DNA of 9,390 nt from the NCBI GenBank assembly GCA_005882715.1, contig VBEI01000081.1, forward strand, positions 1 through 9,390, written 5' to 3'. The position numbers and the translations under genes are program-made. Origin of the DNA: Chloroflexota bacterium. Lineage in GTDB: Bacteria > Chloroflexota > Dehalococcoidia > SM23-28-2 > RBG-16-64-32. Shown in pieces: positions 1-5,817 of this stretch. Below the pieces are notes generated by a model. The model was not told where the DNA came from and did not search any database. It saw only the letters and a list, made by a program, of their open reading frames with translations. Within the stretch, counting starts at the first letter, position 1; every line of letters begins with the position of its first letter.

Positions 1-114
1 GTCGTTGACGACGACGTTCGCGCCCTCCTCCGCGAGGAGCAGGGCGACGGCGCGGCCGATGCCGCGGCCGGCGCCGGTGACTACGGCGTTGCGGCCTTTG
101 AGCTTGTCGGTCAT
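1..114 (-). CDS. Short-chain dehydrogenase/reductase, N-terminal fragment (cut by window edge)
   Basis: Only the first 38 codons are in the window and the frame stays open to base 1. The fragment has the Rossmann start of a classical SDR. The TGAGRGIG dinucleotide-binding motif is at residues 13-20 and the second strand ends in VVVND, whose Asp usually selects NAD(H) over NADP(H). A good ribosome-binding site (AGAAGGAG, six bases before ATG) supports the start. It is a close paralogue of the complete SDR at 795-1715: both share the TGAGRGIGR motif and the VVVND strand end, and the underlying DNA is visibly alike. By that likeness it is probably another hydroxyacyl-CoA or hydroxysteroid dehydrogenase, but the catalytic and substrate regions lie outside the window. 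Confidence 0.88.
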   Translation of the reverse strand, partial: MTDKLKGRNAVVTGAGRGIGRAVALLLAEEGANVVVND

Positions 115-149
115 TGATGGCTCCTTCTTAGGCGGGCTGAACCCCGGCA

Positions 150-254
150 CTACTTCGGCTAGCGGATCGCGTGACCCACCACGCCTCGCCCGCCAGATTC
201 CTTCGCGGAGAGGACGGCTCGGGCCTGCAGGCGTGGTCGTCGCTCAGAATGACA
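150..254 (-). repeat. Intergenic tail repeat, copy 1 (TGTCATTCTGAG family)
   Basis: Read on the minus strand it begins TGTCATTCTGAGCG (254-241), passes GAAGGAATCT (204-195) and ends in GCCGAAGTAG (159-150). It aligns over its length with copies at 673-774 and 1933-2027. It starts 28 bases after the DUF1801 stop codon and fills most of the gap before the partial SDR gene. It contains no convincing ORF. Confidence 0.85.
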
Positions 255-282
255 CATAACGGATCAGCGCTTGAAAGGATTG

Positions 283-630
283 TCACTTGGCAGCCGCACG
301 TATCAGCTCTTTCAGGGCTTGTTCGTCGACGGTGTCGTTCTCGTAGAGGTCTATCGAACGGGATGCTTTGGCGTCGAGGCCGGCGTTGAAGAGGCCCCGC
401 GGGTCGTCGAGGGAAGCTCCTTTGAAGAAGTTGATCTTCAGGTGGTCTTTAAAGGCTCCGAGAGCGAGAACGTTGCCCTTGGCAGTCCAGACCGGCGTAT
501 CCCATTTCCAGTCTTCCTTCAGGTTGGCGTCGGCCTGGTTGATGAGCTTCCGCAAGGCGGCCATTCTCTCGCCGCGCCAATCGTCGAGGTCGGCGATCTG
601 CTTGTCGATTTGTTCGGAGGGAGTGGGCAT
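283..630 (-). CDS. DUF1801-domain protein (YdhG-like)
   Basis: A 115-residue protein that is nearly all one DUF1801 (PF08818) domain. The signature is the WKWDTPVW block (about residues 42-49), then the LALGAFKDHLKINFF strand region (about 56-70) and a short C-terminal helix. Members are small cytoplasmic proteins of unknown biochemical role; some are called iron-chaperone-like from structural resemblance, which is weak evidence. I chose the ATG at 630. The upstream in-frame ATG (660) and TTG (663) would place the start inside a GGGGCGC/GCGCCCC hairpin repeat. No clear ribosome-binding site marks any of the three, so the start is uncertain by up to 11 residues. It lies between two SDR paralogues, with repeat elements in both flanking gaps, so co-transcription with them is possible but not shown. 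Confidence 0.85.
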   Translation of the reverse strand: MPTPSEQIDKQIADLDDWRGERMAALRKLINQADANLKEDWKWDTPVWTAKGNVLALGAFKDHLKINFFKGASLDDPRGLFNAGLDAKASRSIDLYENDTVDEQALKELIRAAAK

Positions 631-651
631 GTTAATGGCTGCCGTGTGTTT

Positions 652-673
652 GGGGCGCATCAAGCCGCGCCCC
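652..673. repeat. REP-like hairpin GGGGCGC / GCGCCCC
   Basis: A perfect 7-bp inverted repeat with an 8-base loop, just upstream of the DUF1801 start. On the minus strand it reads AGTAGGGGCGC...GCGCCCC, the form of the dispersed palindromes common in environmental bacterial genomes. Its outer edge runs directly into tail repeat copy 2. Confidence 0.7.
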
Positions 674-774
674 TACTTCGGCTAACGGGCCGCCTGACCC
701 ACCGCTCCCCGCGCCCCAGATTCCTTCGCGGCATGGCTGGACTGTTTGAGGGTGTCGTCTCGCTCAGAATGACA
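673..774 (-). repeat. Intergenic tail repeat, copy 2 (TGTCATTCTGAG family)
   Basis: Minus strand TGTCATTCTGAGCG (774-761), GAAGGAATCT in the middle, ending in the CGAAGTAG edge shared with copy 1. It begins 20 bases after the stop of the complete SDR. The two ends are the best conserved parts; the centre (about 730-755) differs from the other copies. Confidence 0.85.
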
Positions 775-794
775 GGGCGGGGCGCTGTCGCGGT

Positions 795-1715
795 TCACAG
801 CGGGACCTCGATGTTGCGTCCGGGCACTTCGAGTTCGTCTGGTGGTGGTGCGGGGTTGCGCGTGCCTTCGAGGAGGTTAGGGACGGCTTTGGAGAGCTCG
901 TCAAGGGACCACATGCCGGGCTTGAAGGCGGTGCGCCAGTGGGTGGGGTGCTGGAGGAGGGCGACGGTGCCGGCGTAGACGAGGAAGGTCTGGCCGTTGA
1001 CGTTCCAGGCCTCGTCGGTGGCGAGGTAGGCCACCATTGGCGCGATCATGTCGGGGTCGAGCTGCTGGATGCGGCCGGTGTCGGGGTTGCCGTCGCGGCC
1101 GGGGATGGTGGCGACGAGGCGAGTCCAGGCGCGGGGGGCGATGGCGTTGCAGGTGACGCCGTAACGCCCGAGATCGCGGGCGACAACGCGGGTGAGGCCG
1201 GCGATGGCAGACTTGGCGGCGCCGTAGTTGGCCTGGCCGGCGTTGCCCCAGAGGCCGGACTCCGAGCTGAAGTTGATGATGCGGCCGTAACGCTGCTGTC
1301 TCATAAGGACGGACGCGGGCTTGATGGTCGCAAAGTGGCCCTTGAGGTGCACGGCCATGACCTCGTCCCACTCCTGCTCGCTCATGTTGAAGACCATGCG
1401 GTCGCGGAGGATGCCGGCGTTGTTGACGAGGATATCGATGCGGCCGAATTTGTCGACTGCGGCCTTGACGATGTTCTCGCCGCCGTCCATGGTGGCGACG
1501 GAATCGTAGTTGGCGACTGCTTCGTGGCCCTTCGCTTTGATCTCGGCGACGACCTGGTCGGCGGGGCCATCGTCGTGACCGGAGCCATCAGGGTTGACGC
1601 CGGCGTCGTTGACGACGACCTTCGCGCCTTCTTCGGCCATCAAGATGGCGATGCCGCGGCCGATGCCGCGGCCGGCGCCGGTGATGACGGCGACTTTATC
1701 GGTGAGGGTGTTCAT
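795..1715 (-). CDS. HSD17B4-like short-chain dehydrogenase (3R-hydroxyacyl-CoA dehydrogenase type)
   Basis: A 306-residue SDR. Visible motifs are TGAGRGIG (12-19), VVVND with the NAD-selecting Asp37, NNAG (98-101), catalytic Ser151, and Tyr164/Lys168 in YGAAK. Several blocks match the dehydrogenase domain of peroxisomal multifunctional enzyme type 2: VANYDSV, NNAGILRDR, VHLKGHF, YGRII and GNAGQANY. That family oxidises (3R)-hydroxyacyl-CoA to 3-ketoacyl-CoA with NAD. The protein is longer than a minimal SDR by about 50 residues, with a Pro-rich tail ending in EVPL. The ATG at 1715 has a GGAGG ribosome-binding site seven bases upstream. MaoC hydratase genes lie just upstream, which fits consecutive hydration and oxidation steps. 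The family call is strong; the substrate, whether steroid side chain or other branched acyl-CoA, is inference. Confidence 0.93.
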   Translation of the reverse strand: MNTLTDKVAVITGAGRGIGRGIAILMAEEGAKVVVNDAGVNPDGSGHDDGPADQVVAEIKAKGHEAVANYDSVATMDGGENIVKAAVDKFGRIDILVNNAGILRDRMVFNMSEQEWDEVMAVHLKGHFATIKPASVLMRQQRYGRIINFSSESGLWGNAGQANYGAAKSAIAGLTRVVARDLGRYGVTCNAIAPRAWTRLVATIPGRDGNPDTGRIQQLDPDMIAPMVAYLATDEAWNVNGQTFLVYAGTVALLQHPTHWRTAFKPGMWSLDELSKAVPNLLEGTRNPAPPPDELEVPGRNIEVPL

Positions 1716-1752
1716 GGTCTGCCTCCGGCGATTGTGCCCTGCCCACGGTGTC

Positions 1753-1863
1753 GCTCGGGGCGTGGCTCTCGAGAGTGCTGTGTTAGAGTTGGTGTTCTTC
1801 CCACCCGCCCGCCCGGGAGGTTAAGACTGGGGGACACGCCCAGGCCCCCCGGCCTGTCGGCGC
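1753..1863. repeat. Leader repeat, copy A (imperfect CTGGGGG hairpin)
   Basis: About 110 bases homologous to 2471-2584. Shared blocks are the GGCTCTC edge, the CCACCCGCCCG stretch, the CTGGGGG-ACA-CGCCCAG hairpin (1827-1843) and the GGCCTG.CGGCGC edge. It lies in the leader of the SDR gene, 37 bases before its ATG. Here the hairpin has one mismatch and only a TCTT run after it on the minus strand, so it is a weaker terminator than copy B. Confidence 0.8.
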
Positions 1864-1885
1864 CTATTCTCGATGCGCTGCCCGC

Positions 1886-1914
1886 TTGGCAAGCTGGCAC
1901 TCGCAAATTGCCAA
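1886..1914. repeat. Inverted repeat TTGGCAA / TTGCCAA
   Basis: A perfect 7-bp inverted repeat with a 15-base loop between the MaoC hydratase stop and leader repeat A. No T-run follows on the minus strand, so it is at best a weak stem-loop or a protein site. It is the only part of the 319-base gap at 1716-2034 not covered by a repeat copy or the SDR ribosome-binding site. Confidence 0.4.
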
Positions 1915-1932
1915 ACAAACTCGAACGCGGGC

Positions 1933-2027
1933 CAGCGAGCCGCCTGACCCGCCACCCACCGCCCCCGAGATTCCTGCGCGGAGATGGCGGCTCGGAGGTA
2001 CGGGCGTGGTCGTCGCTCAGAATGACA
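1933..2027 (-). repeat. Intergenic tail repeat, copy 3 (TGTCATTCTGAG family)
   Basis: Minus strand TGTCATTCTGAGCG (2027-2014), then GCAGGAATCT in place of GAAGGAATCT, then GCGGGTCAGGCGGCTCGC, which matches copy 2. It starts only seven bases after the TAG of the MaoC hydratase, so it is part of that gene's 3' untranslated region. Confidence 0.85.
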
Positions 2028-2034
2028 CTACTTC

Positions 2035-2457
2035 CTACGGCAGGGCCACCGTCGCCGTGCCCGGGGTCGTCTTCTGGCCGCTGGGGTCTTCGGTCCAGAT
2101 TTCGAGGTCGACGAGGTTCTGGCCGTTCTCGGTGCGCTTGGCAGTGATAATGCCCTTAGCGATTAGGTCCTTGTCGATCATGTCCATGCCGCGATACTGG
2201 CAAGCGACGCGCTGGACACGGCCCTTCTCGCCAACCCACTCGTGGAGCATGCGGCCGAGCACGGCGTGCTTGAGTGCGCCATGAGTGATGCGGTCTGGGA
2301 GGCCGGTCGCCTGCGCAAAGTCCTTGTCGTAGTGGATCTGGTAATAGTCCCCTGAACCTGCCGCCCACAGCACCAGCCGCTGCGAGTCGCAGTTGAGCGT
2401 GACTGTAGGGATCTGGTCGCCTTCTTTGACTGCTTCGAATGTTGGTTGTAGTGCCAT
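2035..2457 (-). CDS. MaoC-family enoyl-CoA hydratase subunit (catalytic half)
   Basis: A 140-residue single hot-dog-fold protein. The hydratase-2 motif is present as GSGDYYQIH (34-42), with the catalytic pair Asp37 and His42, followed by the ITHGAL turn (57-62) seen in MaoC dehydratases. Members add water to trans-2-enoyl-CoA to give (3R)-hydroxyacyl-CoA. The single-domain size suggests it pairs with a non-catalytic partner, most likely the MaoC N-type protein encoded immediately upstream, as ChsH1 pairs with ChsH2 in steroid side-chain degradation. The start at 2457 is well supported by GGAGGT eight bases upstream. An in-frame extension to 2523 would run into leader repeat B and has no such site. 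The SDR downstream could oxidise its product. Confidence 0.92.
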   Translation of the reverse strand: MALQPTFEAVKEGDQIPTVTLNCDSQRLVLWAAGSGDYYQIHYDKDFAQATGLPDRITHGALKHAVLGRMLHEWVGEKGRVQRVACQYRGMDMIDKDLIAKGIITAKRTENGQNLVDLEIWTEDPSGQKTTPGTATVALP

Positions 2458-2470
2458 GTGCTTACCTCCG

Positions 2471-2584
2471 CTGAGCGCCGCGGCTCTCAACCGTGCTGCT
2501 TGGCGAGACTCTGTGCTTCCCATCCACCCGCCCGGTAGGTAGAAAACTGGGGGACACCCCCAGACCCCCGGCCTGGCGGCGCTG
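2471..2584. repeat. Leader repeat, copy B
   Basis: The second copy of the element at 1753-1863, here 13 bases before the MaoC hydratase ATG and filling most of the gap to the preceding gene. It carries a perfect CTGGGGG/CCCCCAG hairpin, annotated separately as a terminator. Confidence 0.8.
2543..2563 (-). terminator. Hairpin terminator after the MaoC N-type gene
   Basis: On the minus strand a perfect 7-bp GC-rich stem, CTGGGGG-TGT-CCCCCAG, is followed directly by TTTTCT. It lies 53 bases after the TAG at 2617. Because it sits inside a repeat copy it may be a by-product of the repeat, but its shape and place fit an intrinsic terminator. If active it would reduce read-through from the MaoC N-type gene into the catalytic MaoC gene. 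Confidence 0.65.
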
Positions 2585-2616
2585 CATTTCTGAAGTCATC
2601 GGATCATGAACCGGAA

Positions 2617-3099
2617 CTAATAGCGGATAAAGCCGCCACGCATGATGCAGACGGTCTTGCCGGCCCTGTCCTTGTAAGTGGTCTCCGTGCTGACGACGAG
2701 CATCTGGCCGAGGCGGCCTTCGCGCTCGGCGATTTCGCTGATTTTCATCGTGCCGGTGAGGACGTCGCCAGAGCAGACGTTGGCGAAGTACTCGTAGTCG
2801 GTGCCGCCGTTCAGGACACGCTTGAGGCTCGTCTGGAAGCCCAGTGATTCCGGCCCGCGTGGGGCCGACTTCCCGGGGATCATCACGGGATGGCCGAGGA
2901 AACCGGGGGGAGCAACGATCGCGCGATAGCCTCGGGCTTTTGCGGCGGCCTCGTCGAAGAAGATGGGGTCGGTGTAGCCGACCGCTCGTGCGAACTGGCG
3001 GCAGCCGGTGTTGTCGACCTCATAGGTGACGGAGTCGGACTCTTTGCCGATGACGCCTCGCATTTCGTCAGTGATAAGGGACTCTTTCTGTTGGGTCAT
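2617..3099 (-). CDS. MaoC N-type (FAS1-like dehydratase) hot-dog protein
   Basis: A 160-residue protein of the MaoC_dehydrat_N / FAS1-like dehydratase type (PF13452). Family-like blocks are FARAVGYTDPIFFDE (36-50), the GYRAIVAPPGFL segment (58-69) and the DYEYF strand (101-105). The Asp-x5-His hydratase motif of the catalytic MaoC protein is not seen, which suits a structural or acyl-CoA-binding half. Such domains pair with a catalytic MaoC domain to make a double hot-dog enoyl-CoA hydratase, as in ChsH2 with ChsH1. The start at 3099 is fixed by GAAGGAG six bases upstream. The 27-residue extension to 3180 would translate across the promoter and is rejected. Its downstream neighbour is the catalytic MaoC gene. 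It may be regulated through the 12-base motif in its leader. Confidence 0.88.
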   Translation of the reverse strand: MTQQKESLITDEMRGVIGKESDSVTYEVDNTGCRQFARAVGYTDPIFFDEAAAKARGYRAIVAPPGFLGHPVMIPGKSAPRGPESLGFQTSLKRVLNGGTDYEYFANVCSGDVLTGTMKISEIAEREGRLGQMLVVSTETTYKDRAGKTVCIMRGGFIRY

Positions 3100-3116
3100 G
3101 GGCGGCTCCTTCTCGG

Positions 3117-3128
3117 TAACCTTAACGT
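3117..3128 (-). promoter_or_regulatory. Candidate operator ACGTTAAGGTTA in the leader of the MaoC N-type gene
   Basis: The 12-mer is identical to one in the leader of the DUF35 gene (7491-7502). Here it falls about 7-18 bases after the predicted transcription start and before the ribosome-binding site, a typical place for a repressor site. No regulator gene is in the window. Confidence 0.4.
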
Positions 3129-3139
3129 GTGCGTGAGGG

Positions 3140-3168
3140 AGCATAGCGCGGGCGGGTGAGGGTGTCAA
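3140..3168 (-). promoter_or_regulatory. Sigma70-type promoter TTGACA-17-TATGCT
   Basis: On the minus strand a perfect -35 box TTGACA (3168-3163), a 17-base spacer and a -10 box TATGCT (3145-3140) precede the MaoC N-type gene. The predicted start is near A3134, giving a leader of about 35 bases that holds the candidate operator and GAAGGAG. This is the best promoter in the window and suggests the MaoC/SDR group is its own transcription unit. Confidence 0.75.
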
Positions 3169-3185
3169 CGAGAAGAGCACCGAAT

Positions 3186-3206
3186 ATGGAACAAGGAACA
3201 GGGACG
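3186..3206. repeat. Short heptad array
   Basis: Three seven-base units on the plus strand, ATGGAAC, AAGGAAC and AGGGACG, lie upstream of the MaoC N-type promoter. They are degenerate but in register, and resemble in style the longer arrays at 3739-3819 and 7505-7560. Confidence 0.45.
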
Positions 3207-3277
3207 AATGGTCGTCTCGGGTGAATAACAGAGACGATCTCCGAAGAAAACTGGCGGTTGCGCGGCGGTCGGCGGAG

Positions 3278-3291
3278 AGATCTGAAGATCT
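3278..3291. repeat. Double AGATCT palindrome
   Basis: AGATCT-GA-AGATCT, two copies of a six-base palindrome two bases apart, lie in the 218-base gap between the small membrane protein and the MaoC N-type gene. It could be a dimeric protein site; nothing else in the sequence supports a function. Confidence 0.25.
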
Positions 3292-3317
3292 GTCCGTAGG
3301 TCGAGTTTGCGCGACGC

Positions 3318-3722
3318 CTAATCGTTGGAGCGGCGGCCGAGGAGGTCGGCGGGGCGGGGCTCGTCGACGGCGATCGTTTCAGTGGTCGCAGCGGCGGTTA
3401 GGCCGAGGGAGTAGAGGACGAGTACGGGGGAGCGGAGGAGGAGGCCGGCGCCGGCAATTACAAGGAGGCCGGCGATCGTGCCGGGCCGATCGGCGAGGCG
3501 TTGAGCCGGTCCGGGCGCCTGGATGGTGGCGCGCGGGTTGCGCCAGGACCAGAAGCCGAGGGCGATGCCGGCGCCGATCACGGGGATGCCGATGAAGCGC
3601 AGGGCGCCGATGGGGAGCTTGGGGACGTTCTGGCGGCGCTCGAAGGAGACGAGGGCGGAGGGAACGGTGAGCAGCCAGAGGCGGGGCGAGAGACGGCGGG
3701 GGAGGTTCAGGCGGTCCAGCAT
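3318..3722 (-). CDS. Small hydrophobic membrane protein of unknown function
   Basis: A 134-residue protein that I do not recognise. It has a basic N-terminus, a first hydrophobic stretch near 15-28, a clear membrane segment at about 40-60, and two closely spaced ones at about 82-96 and 98-116, then a charged tail. The hydrophobic hairpin followed by an acidic EPRPADLLGR tail is reminiscent of small isoprenylcysteine-methyltransferase-like membrane proteins. The RNPxY-type motif expected there is missing, so I do not assign it. The start codon lies nine bases after a perfect TATAAT, so the message may be leaderless. Gene reality rests on hydrophobic patterning, the upstream promoter and its fit between neighbours on the same strand. 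Confidence 0.6.
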   Translation of the reverse strand: MLDRLNLPRRLSPRLWLLTVPSALVSFERRQNVPKLPIGALRFIGIPVIGAGIALGFWSWRNPRATIQAPGPAQRLADRPGTIAGLLVIAGAGLLLRSPVLVLYSLGLTAAATTETIAVDEPRPADLLGRRSND

Positions 3723-3731
3723 CGGGAACGG

Positions 3732-3761
3732 ATTATACAGGTGTTAGGTGGTAGGTGTCAG
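3732..3761 (-). promoter_or_regulatory. Promoter CTGACA-18-TATAAT for the small membrane protein
   Basis: On the minus strand the -35 box CTGACA (3761-3756) matches TTGACA at five of six bases, and TATAAT (3737-3732) is perfect, with an 18-base spacer. Only nine bases separate the -10 box from the ATG at 3722. Transcription would then begin at or next to the start codon. The -35 box and most of the spacer lie inside a heptad repeat array. Confidence 0.6.
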
Positions 3762-3819
3762 GTGGCAGCACGAGGTATGAAATACAAGTCGAGGTACGAG
3801 GTCGGAGGTAAGAGGTGCT
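3739..3819. repeat. Degenerate heptad tandem array (AGGTNNN)
   Basis: On the plus strand, units of seven bases beginning AGGT follow one another from 3739: AGGTGTT, AGGTGGT, AGGTGTC and AGGTGGC. The register slips near 3767 and 3787, and then AGGTACG, AGGTCGG, AGGTAAG and AGGTGCT continue from 3792 to 3819. The array fills the gap between the small membrane protein promoter and tail repeat copy 4. Confidence 0.75.
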
Positions 3820-3834
3820 GTTGGCGGGACGTGG

Positions 3835-3893
3835 AGATTCCTCGCCTCCCACCCCGGCGCCGCTCGGCCCCACCCCGCGGGCTCGGAATGACA
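3835..3893 (-). repeat. Intergenic tail repeat, copy 4 (diverged)
   Basis: Minus strand TGTCATTCCGAGC (3893-3881) and GAGGAATCT (3843-3835) are the two recognisable ends, with a GC-rich centre. It begins 20 bases after the PHP gene stop. Confidence 0.65.
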
Positions 3894-3913
3894 TACTTCG
3901 GAGGTCAGACGTC

Positions 3914-4564
3914 CTAGCGGGTTGGGGTTGGGCGGAGGACGGCGGGTTTGAAGCGCCCGGCTCTTAGTTCGGTGATGAGGTCATCGAGATCCGTGACCTT
4001 GCGCTCGAATTCGGTGGCACAGCGGCCGATGTCTTTGCGTTCGTGGGCGTCGCTGGCTGCGGTGCCGGGTAGTTTGAGGCGAGCGGCAAGTTCGGCGGCA
4101 AAGGCGTTTTCGCGGTCGGAGCCGCGGCCGTTGTGTGTCTCGATGGCGGTAACGTGCGCAAAAGCGGCGTTGGCGGCGGCGCGCTCGAGGACGTCGGTCC
4201 AGTCGCCTTCGTGGCGGAGCTCGAAAGGAAGCTGGCGGCGGTAGGGGTGGGCGGCGATCATGACGGCGCCGGCGGATTCGGCCAAGCGGGCAAGCTCGTG
4301 CAAGCGGTGCATGCCATAGACGAAGCGCTCGAGACCAAAGACGACGATGTGTCCGTCCTCCGTGTTTACTTCGATTCCGGGGATGACGAGGAAGTCGTGA
4401 CGCTTGGAGAGCGCGGCCACTTCGGCGTGATCCCAGAAGAAGTCGTGCTCGGTTAGGCAGACGGCGTCGAGGCTGGAGGCTTTGGCGGCTTCGATGAGTT
4501 CATCGGGGGAGAGGAGGCTGTCGTGTGAAAGCGGATGGGTGTGGGTGTGGAGGTCGATTAGCAC
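3914..4564 (-). CDS. PHP-domain metal-dependent phosphoesterase
   Basis: A 216-residue PHP-family protein beginning at a GTG. Metal-binding motifs are in order: HTH (His6, His8), TEHD (38-41), GIE (Glu65), His72 in DGH, AAHP (His106), Glu142 with ETHNG, and SDAH (Asp172, His174). These are the residues that hold the di- or trinuclear metal site in this fold. Stand-alone members of this size hydrolyse phosphoesters such as nucleoside 3',5'-bisphosphates or short oligonucleotides, but the substrate here is unknown. The frame is open upstream to 4927, but that stretch overlaps the nitronate monooxygenase in another frame. GTG at 4564 gives the usual MLIDLHTH-type start and a 37-base gap. No good ribosome-binding site is visible, so translation may depend on the upstream gene. 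Confidence 0.9.
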   Translation of the reverse strand: MLIDLHTHTHPLSHDSLLSPDELIEAAKASSLDAVCLTEHDFFWDHAEVAALSKRHDFLVIPGIEVNTEDGHIVVFGLERFVYGMHRLHELARLAESAGAVMIAAHPYRRQLPFELRHEGDWTDVLERAAANAAFAHVTAIETHNGRGSDRENAFAAELAARLKLPGTAASDAHERKDIGRCATEFERKVTDLDDLITELRAGRFKPAVLRPTPTR

Positions 4565-4572
4565 GGGCTGGG

Positions 4573-4600
4573 AAGTAGGAAGAAGGAAGGTGAGAGATGG
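4573..4600. repeat. Short heptad array
   Basis: Four purine-rich seven-base units on the plus strand, AAGTAGG, AAGAAGG, AAGGTGA and GAGATGG, fill the gap between the nitronate monooxygenase stop and the PHP GTG. On the message this is a pyrimidine tract where a ribosome-binding site would be expected. Confidence 0.5.
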
Positions 4601-4601
4601 A

Positions 4602-5588
4602 TCACGAGCGGAACAGTTCGCGCGGGAGGTTGCGGAGGAGGCGTTCGGCGTCGTCGCAGATTTGGCGGACGACTTGGGCGGCGGGTCGGATCGCGGGGAC
4701 CGCACCGGCGGACTGGCCGTAGAGGACGGCGCGGTCGCCGGCGGGATCGAAGTTGTTAGCGGCAGCCAGCACCCGGGCTTGGAATTCCTGGCGGCGTTCA
4801 ATAATCTCTTGGTCTCGACCGTCCCATTCGTCTGTGAATCGGTTACGGCGGCCGCGCTCGGCGATGCCCGGAGGCCAGGGTGCGCCCCAGAGGACGTCGT
4901 AGGCGCGAGTATAAATGGTATCCTCACCGTCGCTGTTGATGATCGCCTGTTTATGTTCTTCGGGAATCTCGGCGCATTCGGGAGTGGCGAGGAAGGCAGT
5001 GCCTGCCCAAGCTCCGTCGGCGCCTGCGGCTAGGACGGCGGCGAGCGCGCGGCCGGAGGCGATGCCGCCGGCTGCGAGGACGGGGATATCAGGGAAGGCG
5101 TCGAGGACGGAGACGAGGAGCGGGAGGAGGTTCATCTCACCGGTGTGGCCGCCGGCTTCGTTACCTTGCGCAACGAGAATGTCCGCGCCGGCGGCGACAG
5201 CCTCGCGTGCGTGGCTCATGGACTGCACCTGGCACATGACCTTGACGCCGGCGGCCTTCGCCTTATCGGCGTAGGGGCCCGGACTGCCGAAGGAGAAGCC
5301 GATGACGTTCGGTTTCGCTTCGACGGCGGCGTCGAAGAGCGTGGGGAACATTGGGATGAAGGCGGTGATGAAGCCGACGCCGAAGGGGCGGTCTGTCTGC
5401 GAACGAATGTGAGCGATTTCATCGCGCAGCCAGTCAGGCCCTTTCGTTTGGTGGACGCCTCCAAAAGAGCCGAGGGCGCCGGCCTTAGAGACGGCGGCGG
5501 CGAGATGGCCTCCGGAGTGCATGGCCATGGGTGCGGACATGAGGGGGTAGTCGAGGGAGAACATCTGGGTGAAGCGGGTGCTGATCAT
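4602..5588 (-). CDS. Nitronate monooxygenase-family flavoprotein
   Basis: A 328-residue TIM-barrel FMN protein of the nitronate monooxygenase / 2-nitropropane dioxygenase family (PF03060). It opens with TRFTQMFSLDYPLMSAPMA, the standard N-terminus, which fixes the ATG at 5588. QGNEAGGHTG (141-150) carries the family's catalytic-base His148. AAGGIASG (172-179) and GTAFLAT (196-202) are the flavin-phosphate loops. Such enzymes oxidise alkyl nitronates with O2. The same fold includes FabK-type enoyl reductases, so an enoyl-thioester reductase role in this lipid-like context cannot be excluded. The ATG directly abuts a GC-rich repeat, and the only GAGG is too close to the start to be an ordinary ribosome-binding site. 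It lies between the thiolase-fold protein and the PHP gene. Confidence 0.93.
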   Translation of the reverse strand: MISTRFTQMFSLDYPLMSAPMAMHSGGHLAAAVSKAGALGSFGGVHQTKGPDWLRDEIAHIRSQTDRPFGVGFITAFIPMFPTLFDAAVEAKPNVIGFSFGSPGPYADKAKAAGVKVMCQVQSMSHAREAVAAGADILVAQGNEAGGHTGEMNLLPLLVSVLDAFPDIPVLAAGGIASGRALAAVLAAGADGAWAGTAFLATPECAEIPEEHKQAIINSDGEDTIYTRAYDVLWGAPWPPGIAERGRRNRFTDEWDGRDQEIIERRQEFQARVLAAANNFDPAGDRAVLYGQSAGAVPAIRPAAQVVRQICDDAERLLRNLPRELFRS

Positions 5589-5630
5589 CCCTCGCCCCCG
5601 GCCCCTCGCCCACTGCGCGCGAGAGGAGAG
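5589..5630. repeat. GC-rich palindromic repeat at the nitronate monooxygenase start
   Basis: CCCTCGCCCCCGGCCCCTCG...GCGAGAGGAGAG on the plus strand has the form of the dispersed CCCTCACCCCCGGCCCCTCTCCC-type intergenic repeat. A short CTCGC/GCGAG stem can form. It touches the start codon at 5588 and, with tail repeat copy 5, makes up much of the 229-base gap before the thiolase-fold gene. I see nothing else clear in 5631-5710. Confidence 0.6.
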
Positions 5631-5710
5631 GAACGGAGCAGCTCTCGTTCTCTGGCCGGCGCGGTACTAGGTCCCGGGCGGTGTTTTTCAGGGGGGTGTT
5701 TCATTGGGAC

Positions 5711-5735
5711 AGATCCTTCGTTCCTCAGGATGACA
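5711..5735 (-). repeat. Intergenic tail repeat, copy 5 (minimal form)
   Basis: A 25-base minimal copy. Minus strand TGTCATCCTGAGG runs directly into AACGAAGGATCT, with no central insert. It begins 82 bases after the thiolase-fold gene stop. It defines the two conserved ends that the longer copies keep. Confidence 0.7.
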
Positions 5736-5817
5736 GCATGGCGGTGGTCGGTGCCTAGCTCATGGTACGTGTGCGTCATCATGAGCGGAAGGGGGCGCAG
5801 TGCAAAGGGTTGGTGCG

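Noticed and set aside
939..2147. 402-residue plus-strand open frame
   Set aside because: It is antisense to the SDR and runs through a repeat into the MaoC hydratase. Its Gly/Val/Asp/Ala-rich composition is what GC-rich codons give when read backwards, and it shows no family motif.
3100..3180. 27-residue extension of the MaoC N-type protein
   Set aside because: It would be translated from promoter DNA; the ATG at 3099 has an ideal GAAGGAG site.
4565..4927. N-terminal extension of the PHP protein
   Set aside because: These 121 residues overlap the nitronate monooxygenase in another frame, are Ser/Pro/Thr-rich and low-complexity, and precede the normal family start at the GTG.
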